From a virus: a DNA stretch of 35,237 nucleotides. Below, one piece after another: positions 1 to 7,959 of this stretch. The notes under the pieces are model-generated. The model was not told the origin of the DNA. It did not search any database and saw only the letters and a list, made by a program, of their open reading frames with translations. The stretch is taken from positions 1-35,237 of the IMG/VR virus record IMGVR_UViG_3300045936_000143; one strand, given 5' to 3'. Position 1 is the first letter of the stretch. Every line of letters starts with the position of its first letter. A program made the position numbers and the translations under genes.

Positions 1-1185
1 GAGGGCCTCGCGCTGCTCGCGAAAACGGCGAAGCTCGCGGAGGAGGAAGACCGCGAAATGACCGACGAGGAGAAGGCGGCCATCCAGGCGATCACCAGCG
101 ACGGGCTCGCGATGAAGGACAAGATCACGCGCCTCAAGGGCACCGAGGCGATCAACGAGCAGCTCGCGCAGCTGACGGCCGGCGCGCTCTCCAAGCCGGC
201 GCCGCGCGTCCTGAAGTCGCTCGGCGAGCAGTTCGTGAGCTCCGAGGCCTACGACTTCTTCAAGCAGGGCGGGCACCGCTCGCAGTCCGCGTGGCGCTCG
301 CCGAGCGCGGAGCTGTTTCTTGCGGCGACCCTGACCGAAGATCCGGCCTCGGGTGGCGCACTGGTCCTACCGCAGTACATTCCCGGCATTCTCCCGACGC
401 CGTCACGGCGCCTGGTCGTCGCGGATCTGTTCGCGCAGGGCACGACCGACAGCAACGCCGTCGCCTACATGCAGGAGACGCTCTTCACCAACGCGGCCGC
501 GGCCGTCGCCGAGGGCGCCGTGAAGCCGGAATCGACGCTGACCTTCGCGGCGGTCACCGATGCGGTCCGCAAGATCGCGCATTGGTTGCCCGTCACCGAG
601 GAGATGCTCGAGGACGTCGCGCAGATTCGGTCCTACATCGACGCGCGCCTGCGCCTCGGCGTCGAGCTCGCCGAGGAGGACGAGCTCCTCAACGGCAGCG
701 GTGTCGCGCCGCACCTGCTCGGCCTCAAGAACCGCGTGGGCCTGGCGGCCGATGTGGTGCGCGGCGCCGCCGAGAACAACGCCGACGCGATCTTCCGGCA
801 GATCATGGCGATCTTCTCCGCGTCGTTCCTGATGCCGAGCGGCATCGCCATGAACCCGGCCGATTGGGCGACGACGGCGCTGATGAAGACGACGACCGGT
901 GAGTACCTGACCGGCGGGCCCTTCGCCTCGATTCAGACCCCGACGCTGTGGGGCCTGTCGGTGGCCGTGACGCCCGTCCAGGCGGCGACTGTCGCCATGG
1001 TCGGCGCGTACAAGCAGGCCGCGCAGATCTTCCGCAAAGGCGGCATCCGCGTCGAGGCCTCCAACTCGCACGTGGACTTCTTCATCAAGAACCTGGTGGC
1101 CATCCGTGCGGAGGAGCGCCTGGCGCTGGCGGTCTATCGGCCGGCGGCCTTCGGCGAAGTCACCAGCCTCGGCGTGCCGGCGTAG
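1..1185 (+). CDS. HK97-type major capsid protein, 5' end missing
   Basis: This encodes the major capsid protein that forms the head shell. The frame is open from the first base, so the gene begins left of the window. An ATG at 58 lies inside the helical N-terminal arm and is probably internal. The charged, helix-rich first 80 residues match the scaffold-like delta domain of HK97 capsid proteins. The next part has the family hallmarks: a GGALVLP segment followed by P-domain and A-domain strands, and the LPVTEEMLED region. HK97-type capsids are normally cut by a protease after the delta domain. The portal lies at the opposite window edge, and connector genes follow at once. Family assignment is confident; the cleavage site is not assigned. 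Confidence 0.93.
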   Translation, partial: EGLALLAKTAKLAEEEDREMTDEEKAAIQAITSDGLAMKDKITRLKGTEAINEQLAQLTAGALSKPAPRVLKSLGEQFVSSEAYDFFKQGGHRSQSAWRSPSAELFLAATLTEDPASGGALVLPQYIPGILPTPSRRLVVADLFAQGTTDSNAVAYMQETLFTNAAAAVAEGAVKPESTLTFAAVTDAVRKIAHWLPVTEEMLEDVAQIRSYIDARLRLGVELAEEDELLNGSGVAPHLLGLKNRVGLAADVVRGAAENNADAIFRQIMAIFSASFLMPSGIAMNPADWATTALMKTTTGEYLTGGPFASIQTPTLWGLSVAVTPVQAATVAMVGAYKQAAQIFRKGGIRVEASNSHVDFFIKNLVAIRAEERLALAVYRPAAFGEVTSLGVPA

Positions 1186-1194
1186 GACGACGAG

Positions 1195-1491
1195 ATGGGC
1201 TGCGGCAGCTGGTATCTGGAGACGCCGCCACCCTGCCCGGTCGACGACACGCCGTTTACGGCGTGTACGCCGGAGTCGGTGGCGCAGCGGCTCGCGCAGC
1301 AGTTGGCGGCGCAGGGGCAGACGTTGCCTCCCGGCACCCTGGTGGCGGTGCCGGTGGAACGTCCCCTTGGCCTCCCTGTGCCCTCGCCCGCAGCGCCGGC
1401 ACCGCAGCCCACGTTCACGACCAAGACCTATCGCGGGAAGCATCCGAAACCACCGCGGACGCTGCCGCCGCATTCGCACCCGCACCGATGA
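1195..1491 (+). CDS. Small proline-rich hypothetical protein
   Basis: A 98-residue protein of unknown function between the capsid and connector genes. It begins with a Cys-containing segment and a stretch rich in Gln and Ala. Its C-terminal half is rich in Pro and ends in a basic, His-rich tail. The stop codon overlaps the ATG of the connector gene (ATGA), so the two are probably translationally coupled. Its position would suit a minor head protein or capsid decoration factor, but no fold is recognised. The start is the first ATG after the capsid stop. Confidence 0.6.
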   Translation: MGCGSWYLETPPPCPVDDTPFTACTPESVAQRLAQQLAAQGQTLPPGTLVAVPVERPLGLPVPSPAAPAPQPTFTTKTYRGKHPKPPRTLPPHSHPHR

Positions 1492-2090
1492 TTGCCCCCT
1501 GGCAAACGCCGCTGCGGTCGTTCTCAGTGCTGGTGACCCCGCCGGTCCAGGAGCCGCTCACGCTCGAGGAGGGGAAGCTCCGCGCCGGGCTCTCCTGGTC
1601 GTCGGACGAGCCTCCCTCCGGTCGGCCACAGTTGATGCTCGACCATATCGCCGCGGCGCGCGGCCAGGTCGAGCGCGATACCGGCCTGGCGCTCTTGACG
1701 CAGACCCGGGACGTCTACTTCACGACGATCGGCGACGGGTTGATTGCGCTGCCGTGTCAGGCGCTCCCGCTCCAGTCGATCGCGAGCATCACGCCGATTG
1801 CGCCGAGCTCGGCGCCGGCCTGGCGATCGGGCGCGTTCACGGTGAGCGGCAACCCCACGTGGCTCGACGCGCTGGGCGGCGTGCAGACGGGCGTGGCGCG
1901 CTGCGTCGTGGGCTGGACCGATCCGGCGGACTTGCGCCTCAAGGAGCCGCTCCTCTACCACGCCGTCGGCCTGATGACGGCCCACCTGGCGACGTTCGGC
2001 CGCGACCTGGTCACGGCGGACGCGTCGAACCTGGTGCCGTTCGGCTACGAAGAGGCGATCGCGTCGTATCGCCTGATCTGGCTCGTGTGA
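1488..2090 (+). CDS. Head-tail connector (gp6-like)
   Basis: A 200-residue protein that most resembles the gp6/gp15 adaptor family, which forms a ring below the portal. Support comes from a helical region (LDHIAAARGQVERDTG), a short beta region with the motif YFTTIGDG, a downstream turn rich in Pro and Gly, and a C-terminal helix ending in an ASYRLIWL-type tail. These features and the place directly after the capsid gene are typical. The ATG at 1488 overlaps the stop of the previous gene by four bases, which fixes the start. The head-closure gene follows after one base. Confidence 0.8.
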   Translation: MIAPWQTPLRSFSVLVTPPVQEPLTLEEGKLRAGLSWSSDEPPSGRPQLMLDHIAAARGQVERDTGLALLTQTRDVYFTTIGDGLIALPCQALPLQSIASITPIAPSSAPAWRSGAFTVSGNPTWLDALGGVQTGVARCVVGWTDPADLRLKEPLLYHAVGLMTAHLATFGRDLVTADASNLVPFGYEEAIASYRLIWLV

Positions 2091-2091
2091 G

Positions 2092-2451
2092 ATGGGACTC
2101 ATCGCCCCATTCACGTCGATCGCGAAGCGGCCCCACCGGGTCGTGGCCGAGACGCTCGGGAAGCCGGTCCCGGACGGCGAAGGCGGGTACCGCGAAGACT
2201 GGCGGCCGCTGGATCCGCCGACGCTTTTCGTCGAGATCACGCCGATCACCGGCCAGGACGTGCAGCGGCTCGTGCCGGAAGGGACGGTCATCTCCGCCAC
2301 GACGCATATCGTCAGCGGACCCTATCATCCGGGGCTGACGACGGAAGCGCAGCTGCGGCTCGGTGCCCGGACGTTCCGCGTCACCGGCGTCGTCTCGCGC
2401 GGCGAGCGGAACAGTGAGAGCGTCATGCTCGTGGCGGAGACGACGCGATGA
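2092..2451 (+). CDS. Phage head closure protein (head-tail joining)
   Basis: A 119-residue head-tail joining protein of the SPP1 gp16 / HK97 head-closure type. It forms the stopper ring that closes the connector after DNA packaging. The N-terminus contains the usual reference to assay-like beta strands, then ITPITGQD. The C-terminal part has the family signature RLGARTFRVTGV followed by a strand pair. The gene overlaps the next one by four bases and lies in the standard connector-closure-gp10-terminator order. Confidence 0.83.
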   Translation: MGLIAPFTSIAKRPHRVVAETLGKPVPDGEGGYREDWRPLDPPTLFVEITPITGQDVQRLVPEGTVISATTHIVSGPYHPGLTTEAQLRLGARTFRVTGVVSRGERNSESVMLVAETTR

Positions 2452-2900
2452 CGAGTGGCGTCCAGTGGACCGGTCTCGAGGAACTCAAGGCCGCGATGCG
2501 GGCACTCCCGCGGGAGCTGGCCGATCGGGCGGGCGGCACGGTCCGTCAGCGCGCCTATGCCGCGAGCGCCCGGATGCAAGCGGCCTATCCGGTCTCGGGC
2601 CGACGGAAGAAGACCGGCGGCCTGCGGCTGCGCGCCGGCGTGGACACCACCGAGGAGCTCTCGACGTTCGGGATTGTCGCGACGGTCCGCAGCCGCGCGA
2701 AGCACTCGCACCTCTGGGAGTTCGGCACGGGCCTACGCGTGACCAATAAGGGCCACCGGACGGGGCAGATGACGCCGAACCGCTACGGGGCGCCGGTCGC
2801 GGTGCCGACGATGATGCAGGAGCGCGCCCGGATGCACGACGAGATCGTCAGCATCATGCGGACGGCCGGCGTGCAGCTCGAGGTCGTGGAAACCACATGA
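2448..2900 (+). CDS. HK97 gp10-like tail completion protein
   Basis: A 150-residue protein of the HK97 gp10 family, involved in joining head and tail. Its N-terminal helix (GLEELKAAMRALP) is followed by helix-rich sequence with many Arg and Ala. The central motif HSHLWEFGTG is the best-known signature of this family. The ATG overlaps the end of the closure gene and its stop overlaps the start of the next gene, as expected for equimolar assembly genes. Confidence 0.85.
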   Translation: MTSGVQWTGLEELKAAMRALPRELADRAGGTVRQRAYAASARMQAAYPVSGRRKKTGGLRLRAGVDTTEELSTFGIVATVRSRAKHSHLWEFGTGLRVTNKGHRTGQMTPNRYGAPVAVPTMMQERARMHDEIVSIMRTAGVQLEVVETT

Positions 2901-3358
2901 CCGCCCTGCTCCCGGACAGCAGCGCCGTCGACGAGGCGATCATCCAGCGGCTCAGTGGCGATGCGGCGCTCGCGGCGTTGATGCCCGACGGCGTGTATTG
3001 GGACGTCGCCGCCGGGAACGCGCAGGCGTTCGTGACCGTGTCGCTCGTCGACTCGCAGGACCAGTACCTCTTCGAGGCGGCGCAGGGCGAGGAGATCGAG
3101 ACGTTGACCTACGAGGCCAAAGCGTGGGTGCTCGACACGAGCGGCCAGGCCTCGGTCCGCGAGGCGGCCGCGCGGATTCACCAGTTGCTGCACGGCGAGG
3201 CGTTGCCGGTCATCGACGGGTTCGCGTGTCTGGCGATTCTGCGTCGGGGTCGGGTCCGGCGCACCTATGTCGACACCATCAACGACGTGCGCTGGCTGCA
3301 GCGCGGCGGTCGCTATCAGGTCACGGTGCAGCCGCTCGCGATCACGGTACCTGGCTGA
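2897..3358 (+). CDS. Tail terminator / completion protein (DUF3168-like)
   Basis: A 153-residue protein resembling the DUF3168 tail-completion family, which caps the tail tube at the head end. It opens with a helix carrying a LSGDAALAALM segment, followed by WDVAAGNAQAFVTVSL, the usual 'bound plus strand' pattern. A helix with EAAARIHQLLHG follows, and the C-terminal strands include YQVTVQPLAI. It is coupled to gp10 by a four-base overlap and precedes the major tail protein, the standard position. Confidence 0.8.
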   Translation: MTALLPDSSAVDEAIIQRLSGDAALAALMPDGVYWDVAAGNAQAFVTVSLVDSQDQYLFEAAQGEEIETLTYEAKAWVLDTSGQASVREAAARIHQLLHGEALPVIDGFACLAILRRGRVRRTYVDTINDVRWLQRGGRYQVTVQPLAITVPG

Positions 3359-3373
3359 ACGAAAGGACACATC

Positions 3374-4026
3374 ATGGCGCGCAGACACGGAAGCTACGGA
3401 CAGATCCTGATGGACGATGATCCGCCGGCCGAGCCGACAGCACCGTCGCCGGTGCTCGTCGCCTCGATGAACAAGTGGTCGCTCGATCTGAAGCGCGACC
3501 GGGCGGACGTGACGGCGTTCGGCGACACGAACAAATCCTCAAGAGGGTAAGACGGGGGCACGGCATGGAGACATGTCGCTGCGAACTGACTCTGATTGAC
3601 TTGAACCCTGCGATGGGAACAAGGGGCAAGCGAAAGCAGCCTGAGAGACTAAGCGAGTCGGCATCCTTCGGGATGGTGCGATAGTCCGACCTCACGGGAA
3701 TAGGAACCGTGAGAGGTGGCAGAAATGACCACCCGCCATCGAAAACGATGGTTACGAAGTAACAGCGTGACGTACAGGGGTTGCCGGACATCAGCGGGAG
3801 TCTGGGCGGGTTCTGGGATGCACCGAACGTCGAGATTTTCGACGTCGCCATGGGCGACACGGCGGCGTTCCTGAAGCTGATCCCGTCCTCGCTGGATGCG
3901 ACGTACTTCTTCAGCGGCATGGCGTTCATTGACGCGAACATCGACGTCGACTCGGGCGGGGCCGTCACGATCGGCGGATCGTTCGCGGCGGCCGGCGCAT
4001 GGACCCGCGATCCCGTGACGCCGTAA
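3374..4026 (+). CDS. Major tail tube protein gene, split by a group I intron
   Basis: The gene is interrupted. Exon 1 is 3374-3536 and exon 2 is 3770-4026; joined they give 420 nt and a 139-residue protein. Exon 1 starts with an ATG preceded by GAAAGGA. Splicing joins AAA-T to AC-GTA and creates the continuous segment DVTAFGDTNK-Y-VQGLPDISG, a typical strand-turn of tube proteins. Exon 2 then carries GGFWDAPNVEIFDVA and the C-terminal FAAAGAW region. The tube protein forms the stacked rings through which DNA passes. Without splicing, translation would stop at 3548-3550 after 58 residues. The joint falls between the first and second bases of the Tyr codon. The tube assignment is from family resemblance and position after the terminator. 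Confidence 0.85.
3537..3769 (+). ncRNA. Group I self-splicing intron, 233 nt, without an ORF
   Basis: All core helices of a group I ribozyme can be drawn in order. P1: 3535-3539 with 3544-3548, with a U3536-G3547 wobble exactly at the 5' splice site. P2: 3561-3567 with 3572-3578, loop GAGA. P3: 3586-3592 with 3655-3661. P4: CUUG 3600-3603 with CAAG 3620-3623. P5: CCC 3606-3608 with GGG 3615-3617; J4/5 and J5/4 are both AA. P6: 3624-3627 with 3639-3642, capped by a GAAA loop. P7: GACUA 3647-3651 with UAGUC 3682-3686, plus G3645-C3687 with bulged A3646. P8: 3662-3666 with 3671-3675, loop UUCG. P9 hairpins: 3691-3713, 3715-3733, 3736-3751, 3751-3763. The exon ends in U3536 and the intron ends in G3769. 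Splicing restores the tail-protein frame. Confidence 0.93.
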
Positions 4027-4433
4027 GCGGCGGCGGACTCGTCATCGGCCAGGCGCCGGCCGTCCGACCGTCCGTCCTCGACTCGACGCTGACCGGCGTC
4101 CACGGGCGGATCACGTGGCACGACTATCCGGCGTGCGATGTGCACCGGTTCACGATTCTCCGCAGCGCCCCGCAGGCCGGCCAGCGCGTCTGGTCGATGC
4201 GGGGCGCGGTGTCGCATCTCAACCCGCTGACGATCCGCCAGCAGCCGCTCGTCTTCGTCGCGCCGTTTCTCGGCAAGGACCGGGACGGCCGGCCGAAGCC
4301 GGCGGCGTGGTACTGGCCGATCGTGTCCCTGTCCGTCCATGAGCCCTTCTGCTCGGTGGTCCTCGGGCCGCCGATTGTGCCCGACACCATCGACCGCACG
4401 GCGCAGCTGCAGGGACTGCGGCTCGTGCGGTGA
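3999..4433 (+). CDS. Hypothetical tail-region protein
   Basis: A 144-residue protein of unknown function between the tail tube and the tail chaperone. It starts inside the last codons of the tube gene (28-base overlap). The N-terminal 35 residues are rich in Val, Pro and Gly. The rest looks like a mixed beta protein with a WYWPIVSLSVHEPF segment and no Cys pairs beyond two isolated ones. It may be a minor tail or adaptor protein by position alone. Confidence 0.55.
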   Translation: MDPRSRDAVSGGGLVIGQAPAVRPSVLDSTLTGVHGRITWHDYPACDVHRFTILRSAPQAGQRVWSMRGAVSHLNPLTIRQQPLVFVAPFLGKDRDGRPKPAAWYWPIVSLSVHEPFCSVVLGPPIVPDTIDRTAQLQGLRLVR

Positions 4434-4443
4434 AGGAGGCCCG

Positions 4444-4932
4444 GTGAATACGTCCCCGATTCGGCGTCCCACGAAGACCACGATCAACATCTCGCGCGGC
4501 AACTGGATTGTCGTCAAAGACCACCTCACGGCCGGCGACCAGCGCGCCGTGATGAAGGGCTCGCTGAAGCGGGTCCGCACGCTGGCCGGCGAGGAACGGG
4601 AAGAAGTCGACGTCATCAACGCGCCGCTCGTCCAGGCGGCGGCCTATCTGCTGGACTGGTCGATCCGCGACCCGGACGGGAACCCCGTCAGCGTCCGCGG
4701 GCTCACCGACGAGCAGATGATCGCGGTCCTCGGGATGCTCGAGCCGGAAGACTGCAACGAAATCTGCCGCGTCATCGACGAGCACGATGACGCGATGCGG
4801 GCGCTGCGAGCCGCCGAAAAAAAAGCGGCCGATGGCGAGATCAAGTCGCCAGCGACCTCGCCATCGCCAAGCACTTCGGCTGGCGATACGAGTGGGTCGC
4901 CGAGCTCGATGCCGACGTCTACGAAGTCCTGA
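4444..4932 (+). CDS. Tail assembly chaperone, zero-frame product (gpG-like)
   Basis: The zero-frame product is 162 residues. It starts at a GTG preceded by a strong AAGGAGG. Residues 1-127 look like a real folded protein, including WIVVKDHLTAGDQRAVM, and a helical end (EHDDAMRALRAAEKKA). After the A8 tract the zero-frame sequence becomes a low-complexity string of Ser, Pro and Thr. That is the shadow of the real downstream reading in another frame. In siphophages two proteins (gpG and gpGT) from such a gene escort the tape measure during tail assembly. The tape measure follows directly. Confidence 0.75.
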   Translation: MNTSPIRRPTKTTINISRGNWIVVKDHLTAGDQRAVMKGSLKRVRTLAGEEREEVDVINAPLVQAAAYLLDWSIRDPDGNPVSVRGLTDEQMIAVLGMLEPEDCNEICRVIDEHDDAMRALRAAEKKAADGEIKSPATSPSPSTSAGDTSGSPSSMPTSTKS

Positions 4933-4958
4933 TTGAGCAGCTGACGCAGGAGGACTGA
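4444..4958 (+). CDS. Tail assembly chaperone, -1 frameshift product (gpGT-like)
   Basis: The same start as the zero-frame chaperone, but ribosomes slip one base back on the A8 tract at 4817-4824. The zero-frame codons there are GAA AAA AAA, a classical slippery heptamer A AAA AAA. After slippage the frame continues from 4824 to the TGA at 4956-4958, adding 44 residues. These include SDLAIAKHFGWRYEWVAEL, a credible helix with Trp and Tyr that no start codon in that frame could otherwise express. The product is 171 residues. No downstream pseudoknot was modelled. Confidence 0.72.
4817..4824 (+). other. Slippery A8 site for -1 ribosomal frameshift
   Basis: Eight consecutive A bases in a very GC-rich gene. 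In the zero frame they supply two AAA lysine codons after GAA, so both tRNAs can re-pair after moving back one base. The downstream -1 frame is the better coding frame. Confidence 0.72.
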
Positions 4959-4962
4959 GCGG

Positions 4963-7539
4963 GTGACCGTCACTGGCAAGTTCGTCGCGGACTTCACGTC
5001 GTTCGAGACGGCGGTCGAGAAGGCGCGCGTCTCGCTCGGCACCCTGGAAGTCAACAGCAGCAAGGTGCAGGCCTCGCTGCAGCGGATGGCGACGTCCTTT
5101 ACCGGTCAGAAATTGATTCAGGATGCGCAGCTCGTGACGCGCGCGATCGAGGAAGCCGGCGGCGCCGCGGTCCTGACCGAGAAGGAAATGCGCGCGGTCA
5201 ACGCCCAGGTGACCGAAGCGATCGCGAAATACAAGGCCCTCGGCAAAGAAGCGCCGAAGGCGATGACGGATCTCGCCGAGGCGACGAAGCAGGTCGAGCA
5301 GCCGGCGCTCACGAAGTGGTTCTCCGACCTCGGCTCGTCGATCGCCGGGACCGCCGCCGGCTTCATCAGTGCGCAGGCCGTCATCGGTGGCGTGCAGGCC
5401 GCACTCGGCGGCCTGGTGGATTTCCTCAAAGGCAGCGTCGACTCCTTCCTGTCGGCGGAAGCGGCCGAGAAGAAGATGACGGCGGCGCTCCGTTCGATGG
5501 GCCTCGCCACCCCGGAGACGGTCTCCGCGCTCAACGATCTTGCCGGGCAATTCCAGGAGACGACGACCTACAGCGATGACCTGATCTCGGAGATGGAAGC
5601 GCTGCTGATTCAGGTCGGCGGCGTCGCCCCGCACGAGATGGAAAAGGCGCTGACGGCCGCGACGGACCTGGCGGCCGGCCTCGGCATCGACCTGCAATCC
5701 GCGACGATGCTCGTCGCGAAGGCCTTCGCCGGGAATACCGAGGCCTTCAGCAAGTACGGACTGAAGCTGGACGAAGCGCGCGTCAAGACCGAAGGCGTCG
5801 CGTACGTGCTCGACGAGCTCGCCGACAAGTTCGGCGGCCAGGCGGCGGCCGTGACGGAGACCTATGCGGGGAAGGTCGCGCAACTCGCCAACGAATGGGA
5901 CAACCTGAAGGAGGCCGTCGGCAAGCTGATCGTCGACAACCCGATCGTCGTCGGCATCCTCCGCGATCTCACGACGCTGATCCGCGGGGGCGATGATGCG
6001 CTGAATGACTGGATTGATACCTGGAAGGAGTTCGCCGGCCTCGCGTTCCTGCCGCCGGCCTTGAAGAACGCGCTCGATGAACTCAACGACTACTACGAGA
6101 AAGCGAACGAGGCCGCGGCGCTCCATCGCCAGATCAACGAGCAACTGAAAACGCCGCCGCCGTCCTTCGGCGCGAGGCCGGATACGGGCGCGGCCGATCA
6201 GCTCGCGCGGTCAAAGCAGGTTGTTGCCGAGACGATCGCCGGCTGGAAGGAAGAAGACGTCGCCCGGAAGGATCGGGAACGCGCGGCCGAGCAACATGCC
6301 GAGAAGATGCGCCAGCTCACGGCTGACCTGTTCGGCGGCTCAGCGCGTGCCCTGGCCCGCGACTATGTCACCGCGATCGGCTCCGTCGAGAACGTCAATA
6401 AACTCGGCGCCGAATCAACGACGCGCACGATCGAAGCCCTGACCGCCGGCATCCGCGCCTATCGGGAGATCGGCGAGACGGCACCGCAGGCGATGACGGA
6501 CCTGCTCGACGCCACGCTCTCGTGGAATGCGATGGTCAATCCGACCATCGAGACGGTGCAGGACTTCGGCGGTGCGCTGAAGGCCCTCGACGTGCCGATG
6601 CAGGACTTCGGGCGCTGGCTGAAGCTGACGCCGCCGGGCATCAACGCCGCCGGCAAGGAAGCCCAGGACTTCGCCCATCGGATGCTCCAGTGGGATCCGG
6701 CGCTCCAGCTCGCGCAGGTCAACCTCGCGCAACTCTCCAGCGCGTTGGGGACGCTGGCGTCCGTCGCGCCAGGGGCATTCGGCGCCGTGGCCGGCGGCCT
6801 GAACACGATGCTGAATGCGACGAAGGGCATCAAAGAATCCTTCGGCGGCATCAAGGACGCCGTGGGCGCGTTCAAGCAGGGCCAGTCGCTCGCCGGCCTG
6901 ACGAGCCTCGCCTCCGGGATTACCGGCGTCATCAGCGCCGCGATGATGGCCGTCCAGGGCATCAAAGCGATCTGGAACGCGTTCGACAACAACAAGGGCC
7001 GGGATGCCGTCGAGAAGTTCGCGGAGTCCTGGGGCGGGTTCGATGCGCTCCACGCGAAGTTGCTGGAAATGGGCGAGACCGGCGAACAGCTCTGGATCAA
7101 GCTGACGCAGGGGACCGGCCAAAACAATCCCGAGCAGGCCGCGCGGAACATCGCGGAAGTCGAGGAGGCGATCCGGCGTCACGAGGAGGCCGCGCGCGAT
7201 GCCGGCGAGGCGACGGAGGAAGAAGCGCAGGCCACGATCGAGACGGCGACCGAAGCCGCGCAGGCGCTCGACGAACTCGCGCCGAAGATCCAGGCGAACG
7301 TCGAGGAATGGCGGAAATGGAGCGATGAGGTCACGGCATTCCTGCAGCAGGTCGCCGACGATATCCGATCGATGCCGCAGCCGTCCGTCCTGCCGGCGCC
7401 GACCGCAGCCGGCCTGACGGCGCCGGCTGCCGCGGAAGGTGGGGGCGGCACGGCAGTGATTGAACTGGATGGCCGCACCATCGCCGAAGCGGTGGTGCCG
7501 GAGATTTCCGGTGTCGTGAAACGGTACGGATTGGCCTAG
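4963..7539 (+). CDS. Tail tape measure protein
   Basis: An 858-residue, almost wholly helical protein that sets tail length and is injected with DNA. It starts at GTG 4963, five bases after the chaperone frameshift product stops. Residues 120-150 form a hydrophobic helix (GTAAGFISAQAVIGGVQAALG). The following section has alternating helices and a repeated pattern of threonine plus alanine, typical of tape measures. Around residues 640-670 there is a second hydrophobic stretch with LASGITGVISAAMMAVQ, and the C-terminus is an acidic coiled coil. Its large size and place after the chaperone are diagnostic. Confidence 0.9.
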   Translation: MTVTGKFVADFTSFETAVEKARVSLGTLEVNSSKVQASLQRMATSFTGQKLIQDAQLVTRAIEEAGGAAVLTEKEMRAVNAQVTEAIAKYKALGKEAPKAMTDLAEATKQVEQPALTKWFSDLGSSIAGTAAGFISAQAVIGGVQAALGGLVDFLKGSVDSFLSAEAAEKKMTAALRSMGLATPETVSALNDLAGQFQETTTYSDDLISEMEALLIQVGGVAPHEMEKALTAATDLAAGLGIDLQSATMLVAKAFAGNTEAFSKYGLKLDEARVKTEGVAYVLDELADKFGGQAAAVTETYAGKVAQLANEWDNLKEAVGKLIVDNPIVVGILRDLTTLIRGGDDALNDWIDTWKEFAGLAFLPPALKNALDELNDYYEKANEAAALHRQINEQLKTPPPSFGARPDTGAADQLARSKQVVAETIAGWKEEDVARKDRERAAEQHAEKMRQLTADLFGGSARALARDYVTAIGSVENVNKLGAESTTRTIEALTAGIRAYREIGETAPQAMTDLLDATLSWNAMVNPTIETVQDFGGALKALDVPMQDFGRWLKLTPPGINAAGKEAQDFAHRMLQWDPALQLAQVNLAQLSSALGTLASVAPGAFGAVAGGLNTMLNATKGIKESFGGIKDAVGAFKQGQSLAGLTSLASGITGVISAAMMAVQGIKAIWNAFDNNKGRDAVEKFAESWGGFDALHAKLLEMGETGEQLWIKLTQGTGQNNPEQAARNIAEVEEAIRRHEEAARDAGEATEEEAQATIETATEAAQALDELAPKIQANVEEWRKWSDEVTAFLQQVADDIRSMPQPSVLPAPTAAGLTAPAAAEGGGGTAVIELDGRTIAEAVVPEISGVVKRYGLA

Positions 7540-7541
7540 CG

Positions 7542-7631
7542 ATGCCGTTTCCCAGCCGGGTCAGTCACCGTCTCACGACGTCCAATCCGGGCGGGACCGC
7601 GGGAGAGCCGACGGACGCCGGACATGGCTGA
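7542..7631 (+). CDS. Mini-ORF overlapping the tail hub start
   Basis: A 29-codon frame beginning two bases after the tape-measure stop. Its stop codon lies inside the hub start region (ATGGCTGA), so the two are positioned for translational coupling. The last residues read GEPTDAGHG and almost match the mini-ORF before the second copy of the hub domain at 10904. It may serve only to deliver ribosomes; no function is claimed. Confidence 0.35.
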   Translation: MPFPSRVSHRLTTSNPGGTAGEPTDAGHG

Positions 7632-7959
7632 ACCGGCCTACGTCCAATCGACGCATCTCAACAGCTCAAGCGGGACAGCGCGATCCCTCGCGTTGCCGGC
7701 GCCCGTCGCGCCGGGGAACTGTCTGCTCGTCATCGTCAGCGATGGCGGGGGGGCGGTCCTCAGCAGTCTCACCTCTGATCGCGGGGATGCGTTCACCCTC
7801 GTCCTCGACCATGCGGATACCGGAGGACGACGGCAGCGGATCTACCGCTGCTTCGGGGCGGTCGGCGGCGTCACGACGGTGTCCTTTACGTGGAACACCA
7901 GTTACGGCGACACGTTCTATCTGTTCGAGATCAGTGCCACGTCGATCACGGCCTCGACG
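7609..7959 (+). repeat. Direct repeat, copy 1 of an exact 351-bp pair
   Basis: These bases are identical to 10938-11288 (offset 3329). The repeat begins just upstream of the hub ATG and ends in codon 112. One mismatch at 7608 separates it from a few further matching bases. Beyond 7959 the two genes stay similar but differ at many positions, so the identity was made or kept by recent recombination. Confidence 0.95.

Noticed and set aside
403-1485. Long minus-strand open frames across capsid, tail and fibre genes (also 4219-6144, 7666-10212, 10995-11909, 31976-33637)
   Set aside because: They are shadows in GC-rich DNA, Arg-rich, without motifs or ribosome sites.
3537-3769. Tail gene broken by a simple insertion or assembly error
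   Set aside because: All group I helices are in correct order and the predicted splice joint restores the protein exactly; chance cannot explain both.
3537-3769. Group II intron
   Set aside because: No domain V hairpin with AGC triad, no GUGYG start; the P3/P7 double structure is of group I.
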